Made by a program: the position numbers and the translations under genes
The notes under the pieces: model-generated
The model's database searches: none
What the model was told of the DNA's origin: nothing
Seen by the model: the letters and a program-made list of their open reading frames with translations, nothing else
Shown here: positions 25,454-33,809 of the stretch, in pieces
How the letters are laid out: every line of letters starts with the position of its first letter
How positions within the stretch are numbered: the first letter of the stretch is position 1
Source of the DNA: CAZSXS01 sp964611385
GTDB taxonomy: Bacteria; Bacillota; Clostridia; Lachnospirales; CAYPQA01
Assembly: GCA_964611385.1 (NCBI GenBank)
Contig: CAZSXS010000017.1
Coordinates: 1-47,157, forward strand
DNA length: 47,157 nt
Direction of reading: 5' to 3'

Positions 25454-25544
25454 TCCCACCCATGTCCGGCTTTTTGAAAAGGGATGGAAGGGGGGTGGGG
25501 GGCAAGGAATTGGCCAACTTGTTGGCCAATTCCTTGCCCCCCAA
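25454..25544 (+). repeat. Palindromic hairpin element, copy C
   Basis: A flanking module ATGTCCGGCTTTTTGAAAA (25,462-25,480) and a G-rich stretch precede a perfect 22-bp stem (25,497-25,518 with 25,521-25,542) around TT. The stem (GGGGGGCAAGGAATTGGCC...) has no sequence in common with the GAAAACTTTTTT stems of the other copies, yet the module matches copies D and E. It fills the gap between the mannosidase and URO-D genes. Confidence 0.85.
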
Positions 25545-25577
25545 GGTCTTACAATAATAAATTACGAGGTGATTAAT

Positions 25578-26810
25578 GTGGCAAAAACGGACCGTGAAAT
25601 AATAAGAGAATTGGCATATAAAAAGCTCGAATATGCCAATTCTCCTAAAAATGAAGAGATATTGAAAAAATGGGAGGCCCAGGCGGTAGGAAAGCGAGAT
25701 ACGCCCACCGTAAGACTGCTGTTTTCAAATTTTGCAGATGAGGTTGTTAATCCTCGCCTGCAGTGTGTCGATAGCCAGGCGCGTAATATTGAGCGTACCC
25801 TTATGGCCTCGCTGGTTGGGCGTGAATTGTTTGATGATGACACCCCTATAGCACCTGTCTATGAGACACAGTGGCATACTCAAGTGTCGCCCTTTGGAAT
25901 CACGCCGAAAATCTCACGAACAGACGGCGGTAAATCCAAAGGCTTCCATATAGACCCTATCATCGGCAACTTGGCTGATGATATGAATAAGCTTAAAAAT
26001 GGTAGCTTCAGCGCTGACATAACCGGCACACAAGCTTACATTGATCGTGTACAGGATTATATAGGTGACCTGTTACCAGTAAAATTGGTCATGGGTAGCT
26101 TAAATGGTTACATCACCAACCCCTTGGTGCATTTAATGGGCATGGAAGCTTACTTCTGCGCAATGTATGATACACCCGATGAGCTGCATACGGTTATGGA
26201 TATGGCAACTATGGTTTACGAGAAGTATTATGACTTTTTGGAATCGAATGGCCTGATCCTGCCGACAAACGGCTTTAGCCCAGTGGGACAGGAAACCTTT
26301 GCCTTTACAGATGAGCTGCCGACGGAAAAGGCCAGCAAAAGTATGGAATGCTGGGGATTCTTGGAATCCCAGGAAACCACGGCAGTATCCCCTGAAATGT
26401 ATGGTGAATTTGTGTATCCGTATCAGGATCGGTTGGTAAAGCGCTTTGGGCTCTTGTCCTATGGCTGTTGTGAACGAGTAGACGCCATCTTGGAAAATTA
26501 TCTGTTAAAGTGGCCGAACCTGCGCAAGCTGTCGGTATCGCCCTTCAACGACGAGCAAAAAATCGGTGAATACCTGCGCGGCACGAGAATTGTCTATTAC
26601 AGCAAGCCCCGTGCAGAATTTGTCACCCTTCCCGGCCCATTGGATGAAGAAGCTATACGCGCAAACACAAAAGCCATCGCAGAGGCAGCAAGCGGCTGTC
26701 TATTGGAGGTCGCTCAACGTGAGGTGGGCACTATCTTCAATGATTTCAACCGTGGCAAGCGTTACGTGCAGCTTGTGAAGGAAACGATTGACAAGTACTG
26801 GAAACCGTGA
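25578..26810 (+). CDS. Uroporphyrinogen decarboxylase-family protein
   Basis: 410-aa member of the URO-D/corrinoid methyltransferase superfamily (TIM barrel), not true HemE: the N-terminal Arg-rich substrate motif of HemE is not seen, and the gene sits in a sugar locus. Visible features are the DELHTVMDMATMVYEKYYDF helix and LSYGCCERVD (about residue 300), where zinc-binding MtaA-type members have a Cys ligand. Start GTG 25578 has GAGGTG 6 nt upstream; GTG 25569 overlaps that site. Homologues are common in clostridial carbohydrate clusters, with role unknown. It may transfer or remove a methyl group, but no corrinoid protein is nearby. Confidence 0.8.
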   Translation: MAKTDREIIRELAYKKLEYANSPKNEEILKKWEAQAVGKRDTPTVRLLFSNFADEVVNPRLQCVDSQARNIERTLMASLVGRELFDDDTPIAPVYETQWHTQVSPFGITPKISRTDGGKSKGFHIDPIIGNLADDMNKLKNGSFSADITGTQAYIDRVQDYIGDLLPVKLVMGSLNGYITNPLVHLMGMEAYFCAMYDTPDELHTVMDMATMVYEKYYDFLESNGLILPTNGFSPVGQETFAFTDELPTEKASKSMECWGFLESQETTAVSPEMYGEFVYPYQDRLVKRFGLLSYGCCERVDAILENYLLKWPNLRKLSVSPFNDEQKIGEYLRGTRIVYYSKPRAEFVTLPGPLDEEAIRANTKAIAEAASGCLLEVAQREVGTIFNDFNRGKRYVQLVKETIDKYWKP

Positions 26811-26821
26811 TGAACCGCTGC

Positions 26822-26925
26822 TATGCTCAGTCTCTAAAGCTTTTTCTAAGCCGCATTCATTCAGCCTTGATAAATTCTATTGTTTTGTGTGACGGCTTTG
26901 CAAAGTATAATGGTACTGAGTGTGA
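26822..26925 (-). mobile_element. MITE-like element, reverse-oriented copy
   Basis: Left end TATGCTCAGTC (26,822) and right end ACTGAGTGTGA; the centre is the inverse of the 13,629 copy (GATAAATTCTATTGTTTTGT). Its internal stem is AAGCCG / CGGCTT. It lies between the URO-D gene and the 3' end of the HExEH gene, four bases from that stop codon. Confidence 0.82.
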
Positions 26926-26928
26926 CTC

Positions 26929-27450
26929 TTACACTGAGTAATCAACTCCACTGATTCCATTTGCGTTGCCTGTGTTGCCCTTGGCACCTTCGTTATTGTT
27001 GTTTTCTTTTTTGGCTGCGGTTACAGTTCTGGTTGTACCACCAGATACATAGGTCTTTCCACATTCGGGGCAGATCCCTGTGTGTATGGATACCGTTTGT
27101 GAGAGGATTTCTCGGCCTTCTTGCTTAGCTTTGGCTTGGTTTCTCGTTACATGCTCTTGCTCATGCGCTCGAACCGCCGAGCCTGCAGCCGCTGGCGAAA
27201 GCTTCGTCGGCGACTTCATCGATACACCCGGATCGCCGGATTCATCCTGATAACTGCGGCTTTCACAGGTCTTGCAGGGATTCTTATAGTCTGTTCCCTT
27301 TTGCTCTGCTTTCTCTACCGTCTTATAGGTAGGCAGCTTTGTCTCCTGGTCTTTTCCTTGAATGATAGGGTTGCTGACATCCGCATACTGCTTTTCAAAG
27401 TATTGATTTTTCGGAAGGAATGTTTCCGCGTTTCCGACGTTGTTGATCAT
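26929..27450 (-). CDS. Putative HExEH metallo-protein with two Cys pairs
   Basis: 173-aa protein I recognise only as a type found in clostridia and related bacteria, near SprA-like putative metalloproteases. The centre has CKTC (about residues 59-62), ESRSYQDESGDPGVSMKSPT, SPAAAGSAVRAHEQEHVTRN with an H-E-Q-E-H core (about 96-100), and CPECGKTYVSGGTTRTV. The C-terminus is Asn/Gly-rich and disordered. No signal peptide is seen. H-E-x-E-H is not the canonical HExxH spacing for both ligands, so enzymatic activity is unproven. It diverges from a coiled-coil protein gene 184 bp away, which may share its regulation. Confidence 0.7.
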   Translation of the reverse strand: MINNVGNAETFLPKNQYFEKQYADVSNPIIQGKDQETKLPTYKTVEKAEQKGTDYKNPCKTCESRSYQDESGDPGVSMKSPTKLSPAAAGSAVRAHEQEHVTRNQAKAKQEGREILSQTVSIHTGICPECGKTYVSGGTTRTVTAAKKENNNNEGAKGNTGNANGISGVDYSV

Positions 27451-27634
27451 TGCGTTCTCCCCTTCTTTTCTGTTTTACTTTATATATCGGATTCTTGTGA
27501 AGAATTGTTAAAAGAATTTCCGAATTTCAGGTTCAAAAGGCTGCAGTAATTTACCATAAAGTGAAGCTTTGCCTATGTCGATATCTTTGTAAGTTAAGTT
27601 TAAAAAGAAAACAGAATACTGATAAGGAGGAACT

Positions 27635-28528
27635 ATGCAAATTTCCAATGAAATGCAGACACCCTATGCAAGTAAAAAAAGACCCATCAGCGATGAGTTG
27701 AAATCCTTTGATAAGCAAATTGAATATATCAAGAAGGAAATGGAAGCAGTCAAAAGTGATCCGAAGCTTACCAAGGAACAGAAGGATGAAAAGTTAAAGC
27801 TGCTGACTGAAAAGCTTGGTGAAGTAGAAAAGAAAAAGCAAATGAAGCAAGCTGAAATTATGGCTCGGCAATTAGAAGAGGCCAAAAAGCAGGAAGAGAA
27901 AAAAGAAAAAGCGAAAAAGATTAAGGAAGAAGAAAAACGGGACTTGGCCGTAGTGATGACGAAAAGCGTGGTAGAGGGGGAGCAGCACTTAAAAACCATT
28001 ACCAAGCAAAATGAAGTGAAGGGTCAAATTAAACGGGAGTTGTCAAGGGAGAAGGGGAAAGAAGTCCTAACTGAGCTGGACGTACATAAAATGTCAAAAA
28101 CGGAAGGGGCTATGATTCGGATTCAAAAGGATCAGGCTAAGGAAACCAAGGAAACCTTGGAGGATGTAAAGGAAAACTACAAGGAACTAGAAGCAGCCAT
28201 GCAGGCCGAAAAAGAAAAGCTTGCAGAAGAGTTAGCTAAGAAAGCTAAAGCAGGGGAAACCCATGATCCAGCAGTTCAAGAGCCGACTGTCCAAGAACCG
28301 GGAACCCAACAGCCTGAAATCCAAAACCCAGAAGTTCAAAATCCAGAAACAGAAGAACCAGAAGACACGGGCAAGGACGAGAATGCACAAGATACCACAG
28401 ATATACCAATCGTAGAGGGGAGCCTTTCACAAGAAAGTAAGGAACTCTTAGAAGTAAGCAAAAAAAATACCCATGCTCACCCAGTGGAAGAGGCTCGAAG
28501 GGACAAGAAATCAACAAAGCATTTATAA
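27635..28528 (+). CDS. Coiled-coil, Lys/Glu-rich protein of unknown function
   Basis: 297-aa highly charged protein. Residues about 20-205 are almost entirely predicted helix with coiled-coil character (many EKLKLLTEKL and KQEEKKEKAKKIKEEE type stretches). A Pro/Gln/Glu-rich segment of loose repeats follows (PAVQEPTVQEPGTQQPEIQ, then PEVQNPETEEPE, about 212-245), then a polar tail. No signal peptide, membrane segment or known domain is visible. GGAGG stands 7 nt before ATG 27635. It is divergent from the HExEH protein and ends at a strong terminator. Confidence 0.8.
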   Translation: MQISNEMQTPYASKKRPISDELKSFDKQIEYIKKEMEAVKSDPKLTKEQKDEKLKLLTEKLGEVEKKKQMKQAEIMARQLEEAKKQEEKKEKAKKIKEEEKRDLAVVMTKSVVEGEQHLKTITKQNEVKGQIKRELSREKGKEVLTELDVHKMSKTEGAMIRIQKDQAKETKETLEDVKENYKELEAAMQAEKEKLAEELAKKAKAGETHDPAVQEPTVQEPGTQQPEIQNPEVQNPETEEPEDTGKDENAQDTTDIPIVEGSLSQESKELLEVSKKNTHAHPVEEARRDKKSTKHL

Positions 28529-28564
28529 GCACGCAAAACAAAATCAGAACGAAGAGATAAAGGC

Positions 28565-28609
28565 AAAAAGCACATACAAAAGGCGAACTCCTTTGTATGT
28601 GCTTTTTTT
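28565..28609. terminator. Intrinsic terminator
   Basis: AAAAAGCACATACAAA and TTTGTATGTGCTTTTT pair around a 13-nt loop and are followed by further T. It ends the coiled-coil gene and can act for the converging P-loop kinase gene. Confidence 0.9.
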
Positions 28610-28677
28610 GCTCTATCACAAAAACACTTCCAAAATGCGGAATTTTATTAATGTAATGCTAATTGTGCCTATAATAT

Positions 28678-29181
28678 TTATAGTGGTGTAGCCATAACAT
28701 CATTATAAATACAGTTAACAGCTTCGTCCAAACTGATTTCTTTTGTAAAAACTTTTTCAATAATAACTCCAATGTAGTCCTTTTCGTTCCACCAACGTCT
28801 CATTTCCTCTTCACCGAACTCAAATAGTTTCGGCTTTGTTTGGTGGCGTACTAATGTTTCTTCAAAAGGCAAGTCATAATAATAAGCAAAGATATTTGAT
28901 GAAAATTCTTGTACGGCACTTTCAAATAATTCTTTATACCAAGATGCACATAAAATCCCTTCCAGAATAACTACCTTGCAATGTGCTTTTCCGTATTGCA
29001 ACATATTTATTATAAGTGGAAGTGCCATTGTTCCCACACCATCGTTTACCCATAAGGTTTCACGACGAATTATATCCTGAGATATAAGCATGGTGTTTCG
29101 TCCAATTTTTCGTTGTAGTGTCTTCGCCACAGTAGATTTTCCACTACCTGAATTTCCTCTTATAATAATCAATTTTGGCAT
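28678..29181 (-). CDS. P-loop kinase-like protein
   Basis: 167-aa AAA_33/zeta-toxin-like small kinase. Walker A is perfect (RGNSGSGKST at about residues 7-16), with strand LIIIRGN at the very start. A lid-like part appears as RHQTKPKLFEFGEEEMRRWW (about 112-131). Similar proteins phosphorylate nucleosides, sugars or antibiotics; the substrate here is unknown. The start is ATG 29181 with GAGGAG 7 nt upstream, rather than the TTG 6 nt earlier. It is leftward and follows the APH(3')-like gene by 95 nt. Confidence 0.8.
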   Translation of the reverse strand: MPKLIIIRGNSGSGKSTVAKTLQRKIGRNTMLISQDIIRRETLWVNDGVGTMALPLIINMLQYGKAHCKVVILEGILCASWYKELFESAVQEFSSNIFAYYYDLPFEETLVRHQTKPKLFEFGEEEMRRWWNEKDYIGVIIEKVFTKEISLDEAVNCIYNDVMATPL

Positions 29182-29276
29182 TAGCAACTCTCCTCACATT
29201 GTGTATAAGAATACTTACGAAGTTATAAGCTTTTGAAACGTTAGTGGCAATTTACTTATTATTGGATGTATGACCC

Positions 29277-30080
29277 TCAAAAAAACTCGTAAAGCAATAT
29301 AAAATAACGAATTTTTTCTTCGTTTGGTTCAATTCCAAGTTCCTTAAACAGTAATGATTTATATTTTAGATATTCTTCTTCACCGAGGTTGGCGAATCTC
29401 ATATGTCTGCTCCGTAGTGTACGGACACAAAGGGCTATATCCTGCCAACGGTCAGAAATGCCGCCATTCCCTAAATCAAGAAAGCCTGTTATATCACTGC
29501 CAGATACAAATATATTAGGTAGGTAATAATCGCCATGAGAAAATACTAAATCCTCAACTGGGCGATTTTGGTCAAGATAGCTGTATAAGTCGAATATGTC
29601 TGTGAAGCCCTCTGTTGTAAAGGTTTCAAGGTCAAAATTATCCATGTCCACAAGGTCATGTTCTATGTCGTATTTTACTTGAACAAGTTTATCAGATACC
29701 GTACTCGAGCAGGGACAGTCCATAATATTTATTTCCCACAGCATTTTTAAGCCTTTTGCCAATGCAATAATTGTATCTTCAATGTTGCGCAGGTTGTTGT
29801 CAGAGCAAGCCATTTCACCGGATAGTTTTGACATAAGCAAAAAACTGTAGCCGTCTTGCGTTACCGCTTCGATGATTTTTGGCGTAGGCAATTTTCCATC
29901 AAGCCAACTGAGCAACAGTTTTTCGTGTTCCGAAGAACGGCTTGCTTTCTCAATTTTCAATACCATTTCGTCAAACAGCAGTACTGTAGAATCGGACATT
30001 CCGACAGTATCACAAGTCCAGTCTAAACCAGCAATTTTTTTTGAAATTTTTTCGGGTAATCTGTTTAAATCAAACATCAT
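29277..30080 (-). CDS. APH(3')-like aminoglycoside phosphotransferase
   Basis: 267-aa kinase of the aminoglycoside 3'-phosphotransferase family, with close to normal length (family 260-270). The catalytic loop is VFSHGDYYLPNIFV (H-G-D-x4-N) and the metal-binding part is GFLDLGNGGISDRWQDIAL, both diagnostic of APH(3'). The C-terminus ends LLYEFF, similar to the LLDEFF of known enzymes. It is probably chromosomal and may or may not give resistance. Neighbours are the P-loop kinase and ABC-F genes, all leftward. Confidence 0.88.
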   Translation of the reverse strand: MMFDLNRLPEKISKKIAGLDWTCDTVGMSDSTVLLFDEMVLKIEKASRSSEHEKLLLSWLDGKLPTPKIIEAVTQDGYSFLLMSKLSGEMACSDNNLRNIEDTIIALAKGLKMLWEINIMDCPCSSTVSDKLVQVKYDIEHDLVDMDNFDLETFTTEGFTDIFDLYSYLDQNRPVEDLVFSHGDYYLPNIFVSGSDITGFLDLGNGGISDRWQDIALCVRTLRSRHMRFANLGEEEYLKYKSLLFKELGIEPNEEKIRYFILLYEFF

Positions 30081-30223
30081 GGTCTTCTCCTACTATAAAC
30101 ATATCATATTTTTACGCTATTGTTTTAATAACGAGTTAATCAAAACACCTTAACTTTGTACCGTCAAAATTCTTATACCTATGAAGAAGCAAGGTTTTTT
30201 GCTCTGCACGGTATTTGTGCTTA

Positions 30224-30397
30224 TTAGGAACAACTCGTAATAAATTGATTTGCTACGGTAAATAATTCATCATAATCTATTTTGCCAAAATCCGTCGCGT
30301 CAACCCTAACTGTCATTCCAATAGAAAAATCCCCAAATCCTGCTTTTATACCCCCATTAACAAAACGATTCTTATCCTGACCGACAATTTTGTGGAC
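30224..30397 (-). other. 57-codon open frame directly after the ABC-F stop codon, in frame
   Basis: The frame continues in phase from the ABC-F TGA for 57 codons with no start codon near its beginning (first residues VHKIVGQDKNRFVNGG, later GFGDFSIGMTVRVDATDF) and ends at TAA. The composition looks protein-like. It could be the 3' remnant of a decayed gene or a chance frame. I do not recognise a family. The remaining part of the gap (30,081-30,223) shows nothing. Confidence 0.4.
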
Positions 30398-32251
30398 TCA
30401 TGTCCTATTCTCCGCTTCAAGCCATTCGCTATATAAAACGTCGATACGTTCCACAAGCTGATTCTTTTTTTCGTGCAATTCATTTATTTTGGAAAAATCA
30501 GCCCTCAACAAATCCGCTTCAATCTCAGCGGCTACTTTGTTAAGCTCCGATTCCGCTTCAATGATTAGCGTTTCGATTGAAACGGGCTTTGCGTTTTTTG
30601 ACTTTTTAGACTTTTTACGTTCATTTTTATTAGCCGGAACTTTTTCCGAAGCTGCGCCTTTACGGAGTGTTTGGAGATATTCATCAAATCCGTAATCATA
30701 TTGAGTAATAGTGTCGTTTTCCATGCTCCATACTTTATCTGCAAATCTGTTCAAAAAATACCTGTCGTGAGAAACAAAGAGCATTGTACCTGTGAAATCG
30801 GATAAAGCGTTTTCTATCCACTCCCGTGACGCTATATCAAGGTGGTTAGTGGGTTCATCAAGCAAAAGGAAATTGGTGTTTTTCTGCATCATCAAACAAA
30901 TTTTCAATCGACTTTTTTCTCCCCCAGAAAGAGTGTTTGCTTTTTTCAAAACATCAGCCCCCATAAAATGGAATCTTGCGAGCACGCTTCGGACTTTTTC
31001 TTCGGGCAAGCCGGTTTCGAAACGCAACAAATCTAAAACCGTAGCATGATCATCAAATGTAATCAATTGAGGCATATAGCTCATTTTTATGTTGGGGCTA
31101 ATCTTTATCTCGCCGTAGTCGGGATGCTCTTCGTCCATCAGCATTTTCAAAAGAGTCGATTTTCCGCACCCGTTAGCACCTACAAGGGCGATTCGGTCAT
31201 TTCTGAGAATCTTTAAATCTAAATCATGTACAAGGATTTTTTCTCCGTAATGCTTACACACAGAATCGAAAGAAACAATTTCTTTCGCCGCATAGCCTCC
31301 GCTGTCAAATCCTGCCGCAAGTTTTTTCACTGTAACAGGTTTTTCTACCTTGTCCATTTGCTCAATCCGTTTTTCCATTGCAAGCGCACGCTTAGCCAAG
31401 GCCGTGTTCGACGGATTTATCTGCACCCATACACGCTGCCTTTTTATAGCGGCTTCAAGCTGGCTAATCTTGCGTTGTTGTTGTTTGTAATGCTCGGCTT
31501 GGGTAAGGTAACGCCGCTCGCGTTCTTCAACATAAAACGAATAATTACCAGAATAGAAATTTGCTCTACCATCGTCAATTTCGATTATACGGGTAATCAC
31601 CCTGTCGAGGAATGCCCTATCATGAGAGACGACGACAACTGTTCCCGGAAATTCATGCAAAAATCTTTCAAGCCATTCAAGCGAAGCTATGTCAAGGTGG
31701 TTCGTCGGTTCGTCAAGCAAAAGTATATCGCACTCACGCAGAAGTATCCGCGCTAAATTCACTCTCGCTTTTTCGCCCCCGCTTAATTGATTGAAAAGGC
31801 GCTTTCTCATCCTTTCGTCAATATTCATACCGCCGCATATTTTATCCAGCCTGACTTCTGTTTCGTAGCCGCCAAGCCGCTCATATTCCTCCATAAGACG
31901 GCCATATCGAGCAAGAACAACAGGGTTGGCATCACCTTCGATTTTCTTCATAGCTTTAAAGATATCAGTTATCTCCATAAACGATGAACGTAAAATATCT
32001 TCCGATGTATCGTTTTGTCCGAATGTAGGAATTTGCGCAAGCATTTCAATCTTTTTACCCGACGCTTTGGAGATAGTACCGCTTTCATACTGCTCATCAC
32101 CCGTTATCGTTTTGAACAATGTTGTTTTTCCAGAGCCGTTTTTGCCCAGCAAGGCAACTTTCTCACCGCTGTAAATCTCAAACGAAATGCCCTTAATTAC
32201 ATGGTTTGAGCCGTAATATTTATTCAATTCATTTATTGCAATGTCAATCAT
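30398..32251 (-). CDS. ABC-F ATPase, ribosome-protection type
   Basis: 617-aa protein with two ABC domains and no membrane part, as in ABC-F translation factors that remove antibiotics from ribosomes. Domain 1: Walker A GKNGSGKTT (about residue 37), signature LSGGEKARVNLA, Walker B LLLDEPTNHLD. A linker of about 80 residues (the P-site tRNA interaction motif), rich in Arg/Gln, follows. Domain 2: GANGCGKSTLL, LSGGEKSRLKI, LLLDEPTNHLD. A Lys-rich coiled C-terminus closes it (KNERKKSKKSKN onward). Start ATG 32251 has only AGGG upstream, and this is inside a hairpin, suggesting controlled translation. The drug spectrum is unknown. Confidence 0.93.
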   Translation of the reverse strand: MIDIAINELNKYYGSNHVIKGISFEIYSGEKVALLGKNGSGKTTLFKTITGDEQYESGTISKASGKKIEMLAQIPTFGQNDTSEDILRSSFMEITDIFKAMKKIEGDANPVVLARYGRLMEEYERLGGYETEVRLDKICGGMNIDERMRKRLFNQLSGGEKARVNLARILLRECDILLLDEPTNHLDIASLEWLERFLHEFPGTVVVVSHDRAFLDRVITRIIEIDDGRANFYSGNYSFYVEERERRYLTQAEHYKQQQRKISQLEAAIKRQRVWVQINPSNTALAKRALAMEKRIEQMDKVEKPVTVKKLAAGFDSGGYAAKEIVSFDSVCKHYGEKILVHDLDLKILRNDRIALVGANGCGKSTLLKMLMDEEHPDYGEIKISPNIKMSYMPQLITFDDHATVLDLLRFETGLPEEKVRSVLARFHFMGADVLKKANTLSGGEKSRLKICLMMQKNTNFLLLDEPTNHLDIASREWIENALSDFTGTMLFVSHDRYFLNRFADKVWSMENDTITQYDYGFDEYLQTLRKGAASEKVPANKNERKKSKKSKNAKPVSIETLIIEAESELNKVAAEIEADLLRADFSKINELHEKKNQLVERIDVLYSEWLEAENRT

Positions 32252-32258
32252 AAAAATA

Positions 32259-32288
32259 CCCTGTACAGACGGCTTTGACTGCACAGGG
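32259..32288 (-). promoter_or_regulatory. Hairpin masking the ABC-F ribosome site
   Basis: In the minus-strand RNA, CCCUGUGCAG and CUGUACAGGG form a 10-bp stem (one G-U) around a 10-nt loop. The 3' arm contains AGGG, the only candidate Shine-Dalgarno, 7 nt before the start codon. Folding would block initiation, as in induced resistance leaders. Confidence 0.55.
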
Positions 32289-32318
32289 AACCAAACATAA
32301 AGAAGCGGATTTAAGCTG

Positions 32319-32528
32319 CTATTTTATGTGGTGACAGGCATTCAAAACAATCTTCTTGGAAAAGGGCAGACTTCCCCCTAAAATGGCAAAATTCATTGCG
32401 AGGTTATGATTCGCTCTTGCCAAAAGGGCATAGCTATCCCTTGTATCCATTGTTTTGAATGAATATTTACGCACTATAACACTGCCAGGGAATATTTCCT
32501 TCGTGCGTAAAAATTTAGATTGTTTCAT
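32319..32528 (-). CDS. Small ORF upstream of ABC-F gene, possible leader peptide
   Basis: A 69-aa open frame starting MKQSKFLRTKEIFPGSVIVR with a GGTGGTGAG site upstream of ATG 32528. It ends 67 nt before the ABC-F start, just before the masking hairpin. No domain is recognised; it is Arg/Lys-rich and not hydrophobic. Position suggests a regulatory leader, although it is longer than usual leader peptides. It could also be an independent small protein. Confidence 0.5.
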   Translation of the reverse strand: MKQSKFLRTKEIFPGSVIVRKYSFKTMDTRDSYALLARANHNLAMNFAILGGSLPFSKKIVLNACHHIK

Positions 32529-32672
32529 GCTCTCACCACCTTTCATTTAATAATTGCTATTTATAATATCATGAATCGTGAAAATGTCAATCGAAATTTT
32601 TAGTGCAGGATTGCACAAAAAACAGCCACCTTTTCTTTTTGATTCGTTAGGACATGGATTTTCATACTCCAT

Positions 32673-33788
32673 TTACCAAATCAAAAAATCCACCTTATTC
32701 AAACGATTAACGGCCTCAATAAAGAAGTAGTCACCATAAATGATAGGAATGTGAATATCATTCATGGTGGTGTGGTAGGAACCGGTTCCGTTTTGGACGA
32801 TGCTATCATAATCGGGATCCCAATTGCAATGCTTTTGGTCTATGCTTTGGAGGATGTTCAGAGCAGCGGTCTTATACATGGTGCCCTCGTAAGTTGGCAG
32901 AACATCACTTAAAGCCAGAAGGCCACAAGCAGCAATGGTACCCGCAGTGGTATCATAGAGCACCGGTTCCGGCGGCTGCCGGAAATCTACTAGCGGAACA
33001 TAGCCAGAGCTACAGACATTGGCAATAAAGTAGTTAGCGATTCGTTTGCAGGTGCTCAGGTATTCGGGTTTTTTGGTGTAATGATAACTTAGGGCGAATC
33101 CATACAGCGCCCAAGACTGGCCACGAGACCAGGAAGAACCGGATTCATAACCCTGCCCGGCAGGATTGTCTACAAACTCGCCGGTATTGGGATCCAAAAT
33201 AATGATATGGTTACAGGAGCCGTCGTCTCGAACCGTATAACGCATAGTCGTATCGGCGTGGTTCATAGCGATGGCCTTAAATCTGGGATCACCAGTAACA
33301 TCGGAAGCCCAATATAGAAGAGGAATATTCATCATACAGTCCACGATCATCCAACCAGTTCTGTCCATATTCCAAGCGCGGATAAATTTTCCATTAGGAT
33401 TATAGCGACCAGCTAGAACATTGGCGGCAATCAAACCCCGGCGTTTGGACTCAGCGTTACCGGTCAGGCGATAGTTGGCCACAGCCGTATGGAGCCACAT
33501 AAAGCCCACATCATGATGAAGGCCTTCAAAGCCATACAAAGCTTCATCCAACTTCTTCTCGACCTTTTCAGCCATGATCTTATACTGCTCATCCTTGGTG
33601 GCTGCATACATCTGCCAAAGGATACCGCCCCAAAAGCCATTGGTCCACCAATAAATTGTATGACCACCGAACTCCTGCTCATATTTTCCGTTGATGGGTG
33701 TATAAGGAATAAAGTCCCCGCCGACTCTTGCACTCTCACTCTTCATTTTCTTGTTAATCTTCTCTGTTACTTCCTTTAACCAATCCAT
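32673..33788 (-). CDS. Glycoside hydrolase family 88 (unsaturated uronyl hydrolase)
   Basis: 371-aa (alpha/alpha)6 barrel enzyme that removes a 4,5-unsaturated uronic acid from oligosaccharides made by polysaccharide lyases. Characteristic stretches: WTNGFWGGILWQMY (about residues 48-61), HHDVGFMWLH with an active-site Asp (about 92), DRTGWMIVDCMMNIPLLYWA with the second Asp (about 149), and GSSWSRGQSWALYGFALSY. No signal peptide is present, so it is cytoplasmic. It is the last gene of a leftward operon with the isomerase, Gfo/Idh and ProRS genes; GGAGG precedes ATG 33788. The exact substrate (pectic, rhamnogalacturonan or GAG type) is not determined. Confidence 0.9.
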   Translation of the reverse strand: MDWLKEVTEKINKKMKSESARVGGDFIPYTPINGKYEQEFGGHTIYWWTNGFWGGILWQMYAATKDEQYKIMAEKVEKKLDEALYGFEGLHHDVGFMWLHTAVANYRLTGNAESKRRGLIAANVLAGRYNPNGKFIRAWNMDRTGWMIVDCMMNIPLLYWASDVTGDPRFKAIAMNHADTTMRYTVRDDGSCNHIIILDPNTGEFVDNPAGQGYESGSSWSRGQSWALYGFALSYHYTKKPEYLSTCKRIANYFIANVCSSGYVPLVDFRQPPEPVLYDTTAGTIAACGLLALSDVLPTYEGTMYKTAALNILQSIDQKHCNWDPDYDSIVQNGTGSYHTTMNDIHIPIIYGDYFFIEAVNRLNKVDFLIW

Positions 33789-33809
33789 TTTTATTCCTCC
33801 AATTACACT

